Shown here: positions 1 through 7,455 of the stretch, in pieces
Layout: each line of letters begins with the position of its first letter
Position numbering within the stretch: position 1 is the stretch's first letter
Assembly (NCBI GenBank): GCA_023457875.1
Contig: JAEXBC010000460.1
Location: forward strand, 1-17,843
Reading direction: 5' to 3'
Origin: Bacillota bacterium
GTDB lineage: Bacteria; Bacillota; Clostridia; Lachnospirales; Cellulosilyticaceae
Length of the DNA stretch: 17,843 bases
The notes under the pieces: model-generated
What the model saw: the letters and a program-made list of their open reading frames with translations, nothing else
Told to the model about the DNA's origin: nothing
Database searches by the model: none
Position numbers and translations under genes: made by a program

Positions 1-2
1 TA

Positions 3-653
3 AAAGACCCCAACCATCAATATGCTATCATAGGCATTGTTCCAGCTATATTTTTAGTCAATGTAGAGGAGTTACAGGGAAGAGCTATGCCTAATAGCTG
101 GGAAGACTTATTAAGTGGTGATTTTGAAAATACGGTAAGCTTGCCTATAGGTGATCTAGATTTATTTAATGCCATTTTACTTCATATTTACAAAGCTTAT
201 GGTGAAAAAGGCATCAAACGTTTAGGAAAGAGCTTGATGCGCAGCATGCATCCTTCAGAGATGGTAAAGTCCTATATGAAAAAAGATGCTAAACCAGTTG
301 TGACCATCATGCCCTATTTCTTTACTTGGATGGTGAAGGAGGGGGGACCAATGACTGCTGTATGGCCTAAGGACGGTGCCATTATAAGTCCTATCTTTAT
401 GGTAGGGAAAAAGGAGAAGCAGACAGCCCTAAAGCCTATCGTTGACTTCTTTACTTCAAAAGAGGTGGGGGAAATCTTAGCCCATAAGGGCAAATTTCCA
501 AGTGTTCATCCAGAAGTGGATAATAAGATTGACAAAGAAAACAACTATATGTGGCTTGGATGGGATTATATCAAGAGTCACGATATTTCAGCATTACTCA
601 AAAAATGTGAGCAGCTCTTTAATGAAGCCGCAAAAGGAGAGGATACGATATGA
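3..653 (+). CDS. ABC transporter substrate-binding protein, C-terminal part (cut by left edge)
   Basis: The frame is open from base 3 to the TGA at 651-653, so the N-terminus, including any signal peptide, lies outside the window. The 216 visible residues read like the C-terminal lobe of a family-2 periplasmic binding protein of the Fe3+/organic-anion class. Typical stretches are the PAIFLVN strand, the PYFFTWMV segment, the turn near AVWPKDGAIISP, and a terminal helical part with FFTSKEVGEILAHKGKFPS. In a Gram-positive cell such proteins are normally membrane-anchored lipoproteins that deliver a ligand to a permease. The stop overlaps the start of the following GTPase gene (ATGA), so the two are translationally coupled. 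No permease follows. The ligand cannot be told from the sequence; linkage to a HypB-like GTPase makes a metal or metal complex a reasonable guess, but only a guess. Confidence 0.72.
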   Translation, partial: KDPNHQYAIIGIVPAIFLVNVEELQGRAMPNSWEDLLSGDFENTVSLPIGDLDLFNAILLHIYKAYGEKGIKRLGKSLMRSMHPSEMVKSYMKKDAKPVVTIMPYFFTWMVKEGGPMTAVWPKDGAIISPIFMVGKKEKQTALKPIVDFFTSKEVGEILAHKGKFPSVHPEVDNKIDKENNYMWLGWDYIKSHDISALLKKCEQLFNEAAKGEDTI

Positions 654-1351
654 ATTTAGTAACCCTATCAGGACCACCTTCTTCGGGGAAAACTTCAGTA
701 ATCTTAAAAACGATAGAAGCCATTAAAAAGAGAGGTTTAAAAGTTGGTGTTGTCAAGTTTGATTGTCTTTATACAGAGGATAACCTTTTATATGAGAAAG
801 CTGGTATACCCGTTAAAAAGGGATTATCAGGCTCATTATGCCCCGATCATTATTTTGTCAGTAATATTGAAGAGGTGGTTAAATGGGGCATAAAGGAAAA
901 CCTCGATCTTCTGATAACAGAGAGTGCAGGCTTATGTAATAGGTGTTCACCTTATATCAAGGACGTTAAGGCCATCTGCGTCATTGATAACTTAAGTGGT
1001 ATTAACACGCCTAAGAAAATAGGCCCTATGCTAAAAACAGCAGATATTATTGTGATTACAAAGGGTGATATCGTGTCCCAAGCCGAGAGAGAGGTTTTTG
1101 CTTCAAGAGTACAACTCGTTAATTCTAGGGCAACCCTCATTTTTGTCAATGGACTCACTGGGCAAGGAGCGTATGAGCTAAGTACCCTTGTTTATGATAA
1201 GCACCAAGCACTTGAAACAGTGAAGGGCAAAGAATTAAAATTCCCAATGCCCTCTGCTCTGTGTTCTTATTGTTTAGGTGAAACGAGAATAGGTGAAAAA
1301 TATCAAATGGGTAATGTCAGAAAAATGGATATAGGTGAAGAAAATGATTAA
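650..1351 (+). CDS. HypB/UreG-like metallochaperone GTPase
   Basis: A 233-residue P-loop GTPase of the SIMIBI class, which includes HypB, UreG and CobW. Visible motifs are Walker A GPPSSGKT at residues 8-15, GSLCPDHY at 61-68 (matching the Cys-His region of HypB), a TESAGLCNRC segment at about 90-99 where HypB has its ENVGNLVCP motif, and TKGD at 137-140 standing in for NKxD. A further CxxC pair lies near the C-terminus (C205, C208). Family members use GTP hydrolysis to load metal into an enzyme, usually Ni. The cysteines at 64, 96, 99, 205 and 208 are candidate metal ligands. Start ATG 650 follows an AGGAGA ribosome site and overlaps the upstream stop by four bases. Its last codons overlap the next ABC ATPase gene. 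No hydrogenase or urease structural genes are in view, so the client is unknown. Confidence 0.8.
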   Translation: MNLVTLSGPPSSGKTSVILKTIEAIKKRGLKVGVVKFDCLYTEDNLLYEKAGIPVKKGLSGSLCPDHYFVSNIEEVVKWGIKENLDLLITESAGLCNRCSPYIKDVKAICVIDNLSGINTPKKIGPMLKTADIIVITKGDIVSQAEREVFASRVQLVNSRATLIFVNGLTGQGAYELSTLVYDKHQALETVKGKELKFPMPSALCSYCLGETRIGEKYQMGNVRKMDIGEEND

Positions 1352-2360
1352 ATTAAAGGACATAGAAAACACCACGATAAAAGATTTACAACAAAGCTAT
1401 CCTTTTATAGTAGCCTTTTTTGAAAACAATCATTTAGAAGTAAGCGGGTATGAAGCCTATACATTAAAGGACTATTTCAATCACTTTACTCAAGATGATT
1501 TAGAAGAGTGGGCTATTCATATAGAAAGGATACAGCAAGATTTAGAGATTTATTTAAATCAGATGATAGAATTTTTAGGGGTAGACAAAGATAGGGTAGA
1601 AGAAATAACCCTATTAGCTGGTAAAAATAAGGCGGGTGAAAAAGAGCCCTTTGAAGCCTTAACAATTCGTAAAAGTGAAATTATATCTATAGTAGGACCA
1701 ACTGGTTCGGGAAAAAGTAGATTATTAGCGGATATTGAATGGGCAGCCAATAAGGATACGCCTACAGAGCGAGTGATATTAATTAATGGCGAGCTTCCAG
1801 ATAAAAGTATGCGTTTTTCTACAAGTAACAAACTGGTGGCGCAGCTATCTCAAAATATGAATTTTATTATGGATTTAACGGTTAAGGAATTTCTGGAGTT
1901 ACATGCAAAAAGTAGGATGATTGCCAATGAAGATGAGATCATCCACAAAATAATAGAAGCTGCAAATGCACTGGCTGGTGAGAAGTTTGATTTGGATACA
2001 CCGGTAACAGGTTTAAGCGGTGGTCAATCAAGAGCCCTTATGATTGCAGATACAGCTATACTGAGTACTTCACCTATTGTGCTCATTGATGAAATCGAAA
2101 ATGCAGGGATAGATAGAAAGCGTGCCTTAAAACTACTTGTTAATGAAGAAAAGATTGTTTTGATGGCTACCCATGATCCAAGCTTAGCACTTATGGCGGA
2201 TAAACGCTTAGTGATTAAAAATGGTGGTATTGAGAAAGTAATAGAAACATGCCAAGAAGAAAAAGCTATTTTGCTTGAACTGGACAAAATGGATCAAATC
2301 ATTTCAAAGATGAGAACAAAGCTGAGAAGTGGCGAAGTGTTAAAAAATGAAGAATTATGA
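1344..2360 (+). CDS. ABC transporter ATPase with N-terminal DUF1858-like extension
   Basis: A 338-residue protein whose C-terminal two thirds form an ABC nucleotide-binding domain. Walker A GPTGSGKS lies at about 118-126, the signature LSGGQS at about 224, Walker B IVLIDE followed by IENAG at about 245-252, and the H-loop histidine in ATHDP. The first 95 residues are separate and acidic. They contain TTIKDLQQSYPFIVAFF and later YTLKDYF, resembling the DUF1858/ScdA-N pattern but without its usual cysteines. I chose ATG 1344, which has AGGTGA six bases upstream, over the GTG at 1335, which lacks a ribosome site. The gene overlaps the GTPase end by eight bases and is followed by a terminator. 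No membrane-spanning subunit is present in the operon, so whether this ATPase drives transport or has another role is open. Confidence 0.82.
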   Translation: MIKLKDIENTTIKDLQQSYPFIVAFFENNHLEVSGYEAYTLKDYFNHFTQDDLEEWAIHIERIQQDLEIYLNQMIEFLGVDKDRVEEITLLAGKNKAGEKEPFEALTIRKSEIISIVGPTGSGKSRLLADIEWAANKDTPTERVILINGELPDKSMRFSTSNKLVAQLSQNMNFIMDLTVKEFLELHAKSRMIANEDEIIHKIIEAANALAGEKFDLDTPVTGLSGGQSRALMIADTAILSTSPIVLIDEIENAGIDRKRALKLLVNEEKIVLMATHDPSLALMADKRLVIKNGGIEKVIETCQEEKAILLELDKMDQIISKMRTKLRSGEVLKNEEL

Positions 2361-2388
2361 CATGTTGGTGTCATAGTTCTTTTTTTAT
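2356..2388 (+). terminator. Rho-independent terminator
   Basis: A perfect 7-bp stem TATGACA/TGTCATA with a 6-base loop begins within the last codons of the ABC ATPase gene. It is followed by GTTC and a run of seven T residues. It closes the binding protein-GTPase-ATPase operon. Confidence 0.75.
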
Positions 2389-2713
2389 ATTCTAATAGAG
2401 ATATCCCTTGTCAATAAATGTTATCCTATGCAAAGTAACAATTTTATGTGGCTAAGGTTTACAATAGATAGTGAATTGTTCACATCATTTTAGAATAATT
2501 TAAGCAAATATTATAAAGAATATATTAAATTGTAAAATAAATACTTGACATAGATGAGGTGTTTCTATAAAATTATAATTTATCATACAAATTTGAATCT
2601 TTTATTAATCTAGATGGCGCATTCTAACCAATATCAAGATAGCCTTTTACAATGTGCGTTATGGTTTATTAATGGGTTCTTTTTGAAAGGAGTGACTATT
2701 TATTAATGCTTTT
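2389..2713 (+). promoter_or_regulatory. Intergenic region with promoter for the ABC-2 exporter operon
   Basis: This AT-rich gap holds no credible gene. A sigma-A-type promoter is visible: TTGACA at 2545-2550, a 17-base spacer, then TAAAAT at 2568-2573. The resulting leader of about 130 bases contains short complementary segments: CGCATT at 2618 with AATGTGCG at 2651, and TAACCA at 2625 with TGGTT at 2662. They interleave like a pseudoknot, but pairing is imperfect and no known riboswitch class is recognised. An AAAGGAG ribosome site lies at 2686-2692. Further upstream a small inverted repeat GTGAATTGTTCAC (2471-2483) is of unknown meaning. Confidence 0.6.
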
Positions 2714-2717
2714 ATGA
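2706..2717 (+). other. Possible three-codon coupling ORF (Met-Leu-Leu-stop)
   Basis: The only strong ribosome site upstream of the first permease gene, AAAGGAG at 2686-2692, lies 21 bases from the permease ATG at 2714, too far for normal initiation. It is 13 bases from an ATG at 2706 that reads ATG CTT TTA TGA, and its TGA overlaps the permease start in an ATGA arrangement. This could be a minimal leader that hands ribosomes to the permease start. An alternative is initiation at an in-frame ATT (2702), nine bases from the site. Inference only. Confidence 0.3.
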
Positions 2718-3505
2718 GTTATTACAAGGTTTATATGAAAGTAATGATACAGTATAAGTGGGGGTTTATGTTATCCTTATTAATTGATCCCATTATTGTA
2801 CTAATCAACATTTCATTATTTACGAGTATCTATACGTTTAATCAAACGAATGCCATTGCAGGATATGATTTAGCACAAATGATTTGGTACTTTGCAGGAA
2901 CCAATTTCATTTGGTATTTCACCTATAATCATGTGGACCATATTATGTCGGATGGTATTCTATCAGGTGACTTAGCTACTTTTTTGTTAAAACCTGCTTC
3001 CGTCTTTAGTATGCTCTTAGGTGATTCAGTTGCCCTGCGTACTGCTGGGGTTTTGTTTGAATTTGTACCAAGTATGATATTGTATAGCTTGCTTTGTACC
3101 CCAACTTTTATGACAGTCTTTTCCTTTGGGCGATTTTTGATTTGTATTGTACTCAGCTTTTTTATGATGGTATTTATTAATTTCTTAGTCGGCTTAAGTG
3201 CATTTGTTTTTAAGAATAACTTTTCTGTACGAAACTTAAAAGATATTGTGGTCTGTCTTTTAGGGGGTGCCTATTTCCCATTAGATTTTTATCCAGAAGT
3301 GATTAGGCAGATCTTAGATTATTTACCTTTCAAATATGTCTTTTATGTACCACTTCAACTTCTTATCAATAGAGAGGGTGGAGCTTCACTATCTGAGTTT
3401 GCAAGGCTTATAGGCATACAAGTGATATGGATACTCCTTCTTTGGCTAGTTTGTAAGTGGCTATGGAATAGAGCAATCAAGCATTTTTGCGCGGTAGGGG
3501 GTTGA
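2714..3505 (+). CDS. ABC-2 family transporter permease (DUF990/PF06182 type), first subunit
   Basis: A 263-residue integral membrane protein with about six predicted helices (roughly residues 13-41, 56-75, 109-130, 136-166, 176-195 and 230-252). Family features include the conserved FKNNFSVRNLKDI loop before helix 5, the GGAYFPLDFYP segment, and a C-terminal WNRAIKHFCAVGG tail. Such permeases work in pairs with a BcrA/DrrA-type ATPase to export or flip a hydrophobic or cationic substrate across the cytoplasmic membrane. The second permease starts five bases downstream. The ATG at 2714 is the first good start codon in this frame, although its ribosome site is oddly distant. The substrate cannot be deduced from the sequence. 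Confidence 0.85.
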   Translation: MSYYKVYMKVMIQYKWGFMLSLLIDPIIVLINISLFTSIYTFNQTNAIAGYDLAQMIWYFAGTNFIWYFTYNHVDHIMSDGILSGDLATFLLKPASVFSMLLGDSVALRTAGVLFEFVPSMILYSLLCTPTFMTVFSFGRFLICIVLSFFMMVFINFLVGLSAFVFKNNFSVRNLKDIVVCLLGGAYFPLDFYPEVIRQILDYLPFKYVFYVPLQLLINREGGASLSEFARLIGIQVIWILLLWLVCKWLWNRAIKHFCAVGG

Positions 3506-3509
3506 GAAA

Positions 3510-4304
3510 ATGAATACGCTTAAGGATTTAGTGGGAATTTTTTTTCTAAATAGCAAGCTACGCATTCAGCGTAATATGCAATATCGATTTGATTTCTTTA
3601 ATGGTCTTGTTATGTCACTTTTAAACTCAGGAATTGGTGTCGTTGTACTTTTTTTGATTTTTACCACGACGAATGGGTATCCTGGGTGGAATTTACAGCA
3701 AATCTTTTTGTTTCAAGGGCTATTGCTTTTATGGAATGGCCTAAAAAATATGTTTTTTGGTGATGTGAGAGCGAATATAGATGATATGGTGAGAAAAGGA
3801 AATTTTGATCGCTTACTTTTAAAACCCTATCCACCCATTGGACTTATTTTAGTAGATGGACCGAACTATATGAGTTTAAGTGGTATTGCTGCTGGACTTT
3901 TCATTATAGTGGTAGCACTGATGAGGCTTCATATTGTGCCTAGTATTCAAAGCAGTTTAGCCTGTGTACTATTTTTAATTAGTGCGGTTATCCTTCACAT
4001 GGCATTTCTTGTTTTATATTGTCTGATTGCCATTATGGTTGTATTTACAGGGCGTATGGGCGAGGTAATGGATAAAATCTTAAGATTTAGTGAGTATCCA
4101 ATAGAAATTTACGGACGTGGGGTAAGCTGGATCCTTCGCTATGTATTTCCTCTAGCCGTTATGATTTATCTTCCAACTCAGGCTTTGTTAGGACGTATAG
4201 AAATCATAGCACTTATAAGTGCTTTGGTATGCGTGATATTATTCTTTTTAAGCTTACAGCTATGGAAGCATGGCTTAAACAAATACACAAGTACGGGAGG
4301 CTGA
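3510..4304 (+). CDS. ABC-2 family transporter permease (DUF990/PF06182 type), second subunit
   Basis: A 264-residue membrane protein, paralogous in plan to the preceding permease. It has a basic, amphipathic N-terminus (NSKLRIQRNMQYRFDFFNG), then about six hydrophobic spans, the MVRKGNFDRLLLKPYPP cytoplasmic loop that marks this family, and a C-terminal LWKHGLNKYTSTGG tail. It most likely forms a heterodimeric channel with the first permease. It starts four bases after that stop, with a GGGGG ribosome site in the end of the upstream gene, and is followed two bases later by the ATPase start. This spacing makes a single transcription unit very likely. Confidence 0.85.
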   Translation: MNTLKDLVGIFFLNSKLRIQRNMQYRFDFFNGLVMSLLNSGIGVVVLFLIFTTTNGYPGWNLQQIFLFQGLLLLWNGLKNMFFGDVRANIDDMVRKGNFDRLLLKPYPPIGLILVDGPNYMSLSGIAAGLFIIVVALMRLHIVPSIQSSLACVLFLISAVILHMAFLVLYCLIAIMVVFTGRMGEVMDKILRFSEYPIEIYGRGVSWILRYVFPLAVMIYLPTQALLGRIEIIALISALVCVILFFLSLQLWKHGLNKYTSTGG

Positions 4305-4306
4305 TT

Positions 4307-5302
4307 ATGGAATATTGTATCGATGTAAAAAATTTAGCACGTGTTTTTAAAGTGCCCCTTAAAAGTGGAACTGGACTTTCAAGCAGTATTAAGTCTTTAT
4401 TCCATAGAGAATATAAAATGGTTGATGCTGTAAAAGATATCTCTTTTTGCGTTGAAAAAGGAGAGATTAGAGGTCTTATCGGGCCAAATGGTGCAGGAAA
4501 ATCCACTACCATTAAGATTTTATCTGGTATTTTATATCCATCTGATGGGAAGGTAAACGTACTTGGGCATACACCATGGCTAGAGAGAGAAGCTTATGTA
4601 CGTAAGATAGGTGTCGTGCTTGGACAAAAGTCTCAGTTGATATGGGACTTGCCACCTCTTGACTCCTTTATGTTAAATAAGCAAATTTATAAAATTCCTG
4701 ATGAGGTGTATAATGAAAATGTAGATTATTTCACCAAGGTATTAGATATAGAAGAAGTGGTTAAACGACCTGTTAGGCAATTATCCTTGGGTGAAAGGAT
4801 GAAATGTGAATTGGTAAGTGCAATGCTTCACAATCCAGAGCTTATTTTTTTAGATGAGCCTACTATTGGTATTGACATTTTAGCGAAAGAAACCATTGTT
4901 CATTTTATTAAAGAAGTAAATCGCACTAGGAAGGTAACCTTTATTTTGACCACACATGATATTTCTGATATTGAAACCTTGTGTAATAAGGTTACGATTA
5001 TCAATCATGGCACCATCGTTTATGATGATACGCTAGATGAGCTTAAGCGTTATTTTAATGATAAACGCATAGTTAATGTTAAGTTTGTACATAAGCTATC
5101 TATAGAGGATTTAGTTGGTTTTAATGTTCGTGAGTTTACAGGTTATGGTGTGCAACTAGAAGTTGATGTAGAAGGCACCAATATTCAGGGAGCGCTTAGA
5201 AGGATTTTTGATAATCTTCCCATAAAGGATATGACCATTGATAATATTAATGTAGAAGAGGTTATTAAAGTCCTATACAAGAAAAAGGCCCCTGAGGAGT
5301 AA
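4307..5302 (+). CDS. ABC-2 transporter ATP-binding protein
   Basis: A 331-residue ABC ATPase that powers the two preceding permeases. Motifs: Walker A GPNGAGKS at about residue 62, Q-loop region VVLGQKSQLIWDLPP, the degenerate signature LSLGERM typical of this exporter group, Walker B LIFLDEPT, D-loop GIDI, and the switch histidine in TTHD. A C-terminal extension of about 80 residues after the core is usual for the BcrA/DrrA-like group. ATG 4307 has GGGAGG six bases upstream and follows the permease stop by two bases; the longer in-frame start at 4229 lies inside the permease gene and has no support. The order permease-permease-ATPase is the reverse of the more common ATPase-first order. Confidence 0.9.
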   Translation: MEYCIDVKNLARVFKVPLKSGTGLSSSIKSLFHREYKMVDAVKDISFCVEKGEIRGLIGPNGAGKSTTIKILSGILYPSDGKVNVLGHTPWLEREAYVRKIGVVLGQKSQLIWDLPPLDSFMLNKQIYKIPDEVYNENVDYFTKVLDIEEVVKRPVRQLSLGERMKCELVSAMLHNPELIFLDEPTIGIDILAKETIVHFIKEVNRTRKVTFILTTHDISDIETLCNKVTIINHGTIVYDDTLDELKRYFNDKRIVNVKFVHKLSIEDLVGFNVREFTGYGVQLEVDVEGTNIQGALRRIFDNLPIKDMTIDNINVEEVIKVLYKKKAPEE

Positions 5303-5354
5303 TCAGTTTGCATAAGGACGAACTGCTACCTAAGGAGCATTATATAGATGTGAA

Positions 5355-5951
5355 TTACACTAATGGGTAACTCACAAGAACAGGTTGTATTTGTTTATTA
5401 TTAAGAGCCATTTCAAGGGTTGCAGGTACTTGATTAAAATCTGCAACTAATGAAAATGGCTTTTTATTATAGTCATCTTGACCAAGAGGTACAAAATAAA
5501 TATTTTTCTTGTTCAGCATATGACTAATATTTTTGGAATTTTCCCCTAAGCCATCATTTGTGGCTAAAGCAATAATAACGGGTTTACCATTTCTCATCAG
5601 TGATTTAGCAGCAAGTAAAACAGGTGTATCTGTAATGCCACAGGCCATTTTAGCCAGTGTATTTCCTGTACAAGGAGCAATAAGCAGTGCATCTAATGTC
5701 CCCTTAGGACCTAAGGGTTCAGCATCAATGATGGTATGAATGATTTTTTTTTTGGTTAATGCTTCAATTTTTGAATTGATGTGTGCACTTTCTCCAAAAC
5801 GCGTTGAGGTACTATATGCACAAAATGACATGATGGGGAAAACGTCAATACCTGCCTGGATGAGTTTGTCAATTAGCAGTAATGTTTTTGAAAACGTACA
5901 GAACGAGCCACATAAAGCTACGCCTAATTTGAGTCCTTTTAAGTCTTTCAT
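5355..5951 (-). CDS. dpaB: Dipicolinate synthase subunit B (flavoprotein)
   Basis: A 198-residue flavoprotein closely resembling Bacillus SpoVFB. Shared segments are CGSFCTF near the N-terminus, STSTRFGE, AEPLGPKGTLDALLIAPCTGN, NTLAKMACGITDTPVLLAAKS, ATNDGLG, and GQDDYNKKP with VADFNQVP near the end. With DpaA it makes dipicolinic acid from dihydrodipicolinate in the mother cell; dipicolinate then enters the forespore as its calcium chelate and gives heat resistance. The start overlaps the DpaA stop by four bases (ATGA), so the two are coupled. Length matches the family. The gene end faces the end of the ABC-2 operon about 50 bases away; a weak stem (CAGTTTG at 5304, CGAACTG at 5319) lies between but has no T-run. 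Confidence 0.95.
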   Translation of the reverse strand: MKDLKGLKLGVALCGSFCTFSKTLLLIDKLIQAGIDVFPIMSFCAYSTSTRFGESAHINSKIEALTKKKIIHTIIDAEPLGPKGTLDALLIAPCTGNTLAKMACGITDTPVLLAAKSLMRNGKPVIIALATNDGLGENSKNISHMLNKKNIYFVPLGQDDYNKKPFSLVADFNQVPATLEMALNNKQIQPVLVSYPLV

Positions 5952-6820
5952 AGTAGAGCCCCCTGATTACGTAAAATGAGTAAGAGACATTGGTAAATAA
6001 TATCAGCAGCACTTTTTGGTGCGACGATACCTGGAAGGCTTGGGGCAGGAACAAAGTGAATTTCCTTTTGTCTTGCATAGTCAATGTCTATTCCGCCTGG
6101 AACAGATGCGAGTTCAATATATACAACATCCTTTTTAAATAAATCAATTAAAGGTGGTGTTAGCAAGCGAACAGGAATAGTATTGAAAATGAAGTCAAAG
6201 TCACTCAAGCATACATCAAGTTCATCTAAGGGAATAGGAGTGTAGCCATAGGCACTAATAAAAGCTAAATCTTTGGTTGAACGGGCTTCTACAAAAGTCT
6301 TGGCACCTAGAGCTTGTAACTTGTGTGCTAATATCTTACCACAACGCCCAAAGCCTAAAATCAGACATTTGCTATTATGCAGGGTAATTTCACTATTTTG
6401 CATTGCGTATTGAATAGCACCCTCTGCCGTTGGAATGGCATTTAGGATAGCAATTTCATCTAGCTGCATCATGTCACAATATTTAATATGATGCTTAGTA
6501 AATAGATCTCTAAGCGTAGGATTTAAAACACTACCTAACACAAAGCTATTTCCTGCAGCTAAGAAAAATTGTTCTAGCGAAATATACGTATTGCACATAG
6601 GTGTAAAAATACTTAAATTATCTTTTGAAAAAGGGATAGGACCTATAATATAAGGACAGTTTCTAATTTCACCAATGGAGGTGCAATAATGAATGCCCAC
6701 TGGTAAATCAGGATGACATAAACCAAAGGTAGATACCTCAAAGCCCTTCTCATGTAAAATTTGAGCCAGCCTTACAAACCTTAGGTCTCCACCTACAATT
6801 GCAACAGAAATTTGAGCCAT
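5948..6820 (-). CDS. dpaA: Dipicolinate synthase subunit A
   Basis: A 290-residue Rossmann-fold protein matching SpoVFA. It has an N-terminal IVGGDLRFVRLAQIL, the central DEIAILNAIPTAEGAIQYAMQ segment, a second nucleotide-binding motif LGFGRCGKILA, INTIP-like FNTIPVRLL, and ELASVPGGIDIDYA with a LPGIVAPKSAADI ending. It supplies the dehydrogenase half of dipicolinate synthase. A GGAGGA ribosome site lies just upstream of the ATG, preceded by a sigma-K-like promoter. Presence of dpaAB argues that this organism makes spores by the standard route rather than by the EtfA-dependent route of many cluster I clostridia, which lack these genes. In Bacillus the pair sits with asd, dapG and dapA; here it stands alone. 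Confidence 0.95.
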   Translation of the reverse strand: MAQISVAIVGGDLRFVRLAQILHEKGFEVSTFGLCHPDLPVGIHYCTSIGEIRNCPYIIGPIPFSKDNLSIFTPMCNTYISLEQFFLAAGNSFVLGSVLNPTLRDLFTKHHIKYCDMMQLDEIAILNAIPTAEGAIQYAMQNSEITLHNSKCLILGFGRCGKILAHKLQALGAKTFVEARSTKDLAFISAYGYTPIPLDELDVCLSDFDFIFNTIPVRLLTPPLIDLFKKDVVYIELASVPGGIDIDYARQKEIHFVPAPSLPGIVAPKSAADIIYQCLLLILRNQGALL

Positions 6821-6857
6821 CTTTTTATTCCTCCAGCACTATAAAATGTCTGTATTA

Positions 6858-6885
6858 TAAGATATGAGCATATAGGAAAGATGGT
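6858..6885 (-). promoter_or_regulatory. Sigma-K-like promoter of dpaA-dpaB
   Basis: On the minus strand the sequence CATATCTTA (6866-6858) exactly fits the sigma-K -10 consensus CATANNNTA. An AC dinucleotide (6885-6884) lies 17 bases upstream, as in the sigma-K -35 region. It lies about 40 bases upstream of the dpaA start, consistent with late mother-cell expression known for this operon in Bacillus. Confidence 0.65.
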
Positions 6886-6978
6886 GCCTGTATGATATTG
6901 TTATATGGACGAGGATGAAGAAAGTGGATAGCAAGTGAATCATTTGATAATATAAGCTTTAAGATAGGAGGAAGACAG

Positions 6979-7455
6979 ATGGAATATAGGATAGAACGTT
7001 TAGATGCATTTACAGTTGTGGGACAAGAAACTAAGTTAACTAAGTTTCAGAAGGAAAATGTAAAGCTCTGCAAAATGTTTTGGAAACAGTTTAATCATCA
7101 TATAAAAAAAGCATACCTACATCAGTCTGAAAACTGGATAAAGTATGCCTTTATGGAAAGAAAAGATGACATTTTAGTTTACTATTGTGCTATTCCAAAG
7201 AAAATAGTTGTTCCAAAGGAATTTAGTGTAAAAGAAATACCACCACTACAATATTTAGTAGTGCACCATATCGGTGATATGGATAAAATCTATGATACAT
7301 ATCATACAGTTTATAAAGAAATAGTACCTAATAGTGGCTATAGCCTCAATCAAGAATATTTTTTACACTTTGAAAAATATGATTATCGGTTTTATTGGAA
7401 CGCTACAAATTCTGTCATTGAGATTTGGATTCCAATAAAAGGTGAAATCAACTAG
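6979..7455 (+). CDS. GyrI-like effector-binding domain protein
   Basis: A 158-residue stand-alone GyrI-like/AraC effector-binding domain (Bacterial transcription activator, effector-binding type). It starts with the family-typical MEYRIERLDAFTVVGQE strand and contains the WIKYAFMERKDDILVYYC repeat-like element. A second half has LQYLVVHHIGDMDKIYDTYHTVYKEIVP and ends with EIWIPIK. These two symmetric halves form a cleft that binds hydrophobic or cationic small molecules in the family. No DNA-binding region is attached, so it is a ligand-binding or hydrolase-like protein rather than a regulator by itself. AGGAGG at 6966-6971 supports the ATG. The last four bases overlap the end of the convergent DtxR-type gene. 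Confidence 0.82.
   Translation: MEYRIERLDAFTVVGQETKLTKFQKENVKLCKMFWKQFNHHIKKAYLHQSENWIKYAFMERKDDILVYYCAIPKKIVVPKEFSVKEIPPLQYLVVHHIGDMDKIYDTYHTVYKEIVPNSGYSLNQEYFLHFEKYDYRFYWNATNSVIEIWIPIKGEIN

Noticed and set aside
502..726. Second open frame overlapping the binding-protein and GTPase genes
   Set aside because: It is a shadow of two well-supported overlapping genes, with no domain and an implausible composition.
4229..4306. Extended start of the ABC-2 ATPase
   Set aside because: It lies within the permease gene without a ribosome site, while ATG 4307 has GGGAGG at ideal spacing and gives the family-typical N-terminus.
5304..5325. Stem CAGTTTG/CGAACTG as a terminator of the ABC-2 operon
   Set aside because: Only seven pairs with one G-T, an 8-base loop and no T-run on either strand.
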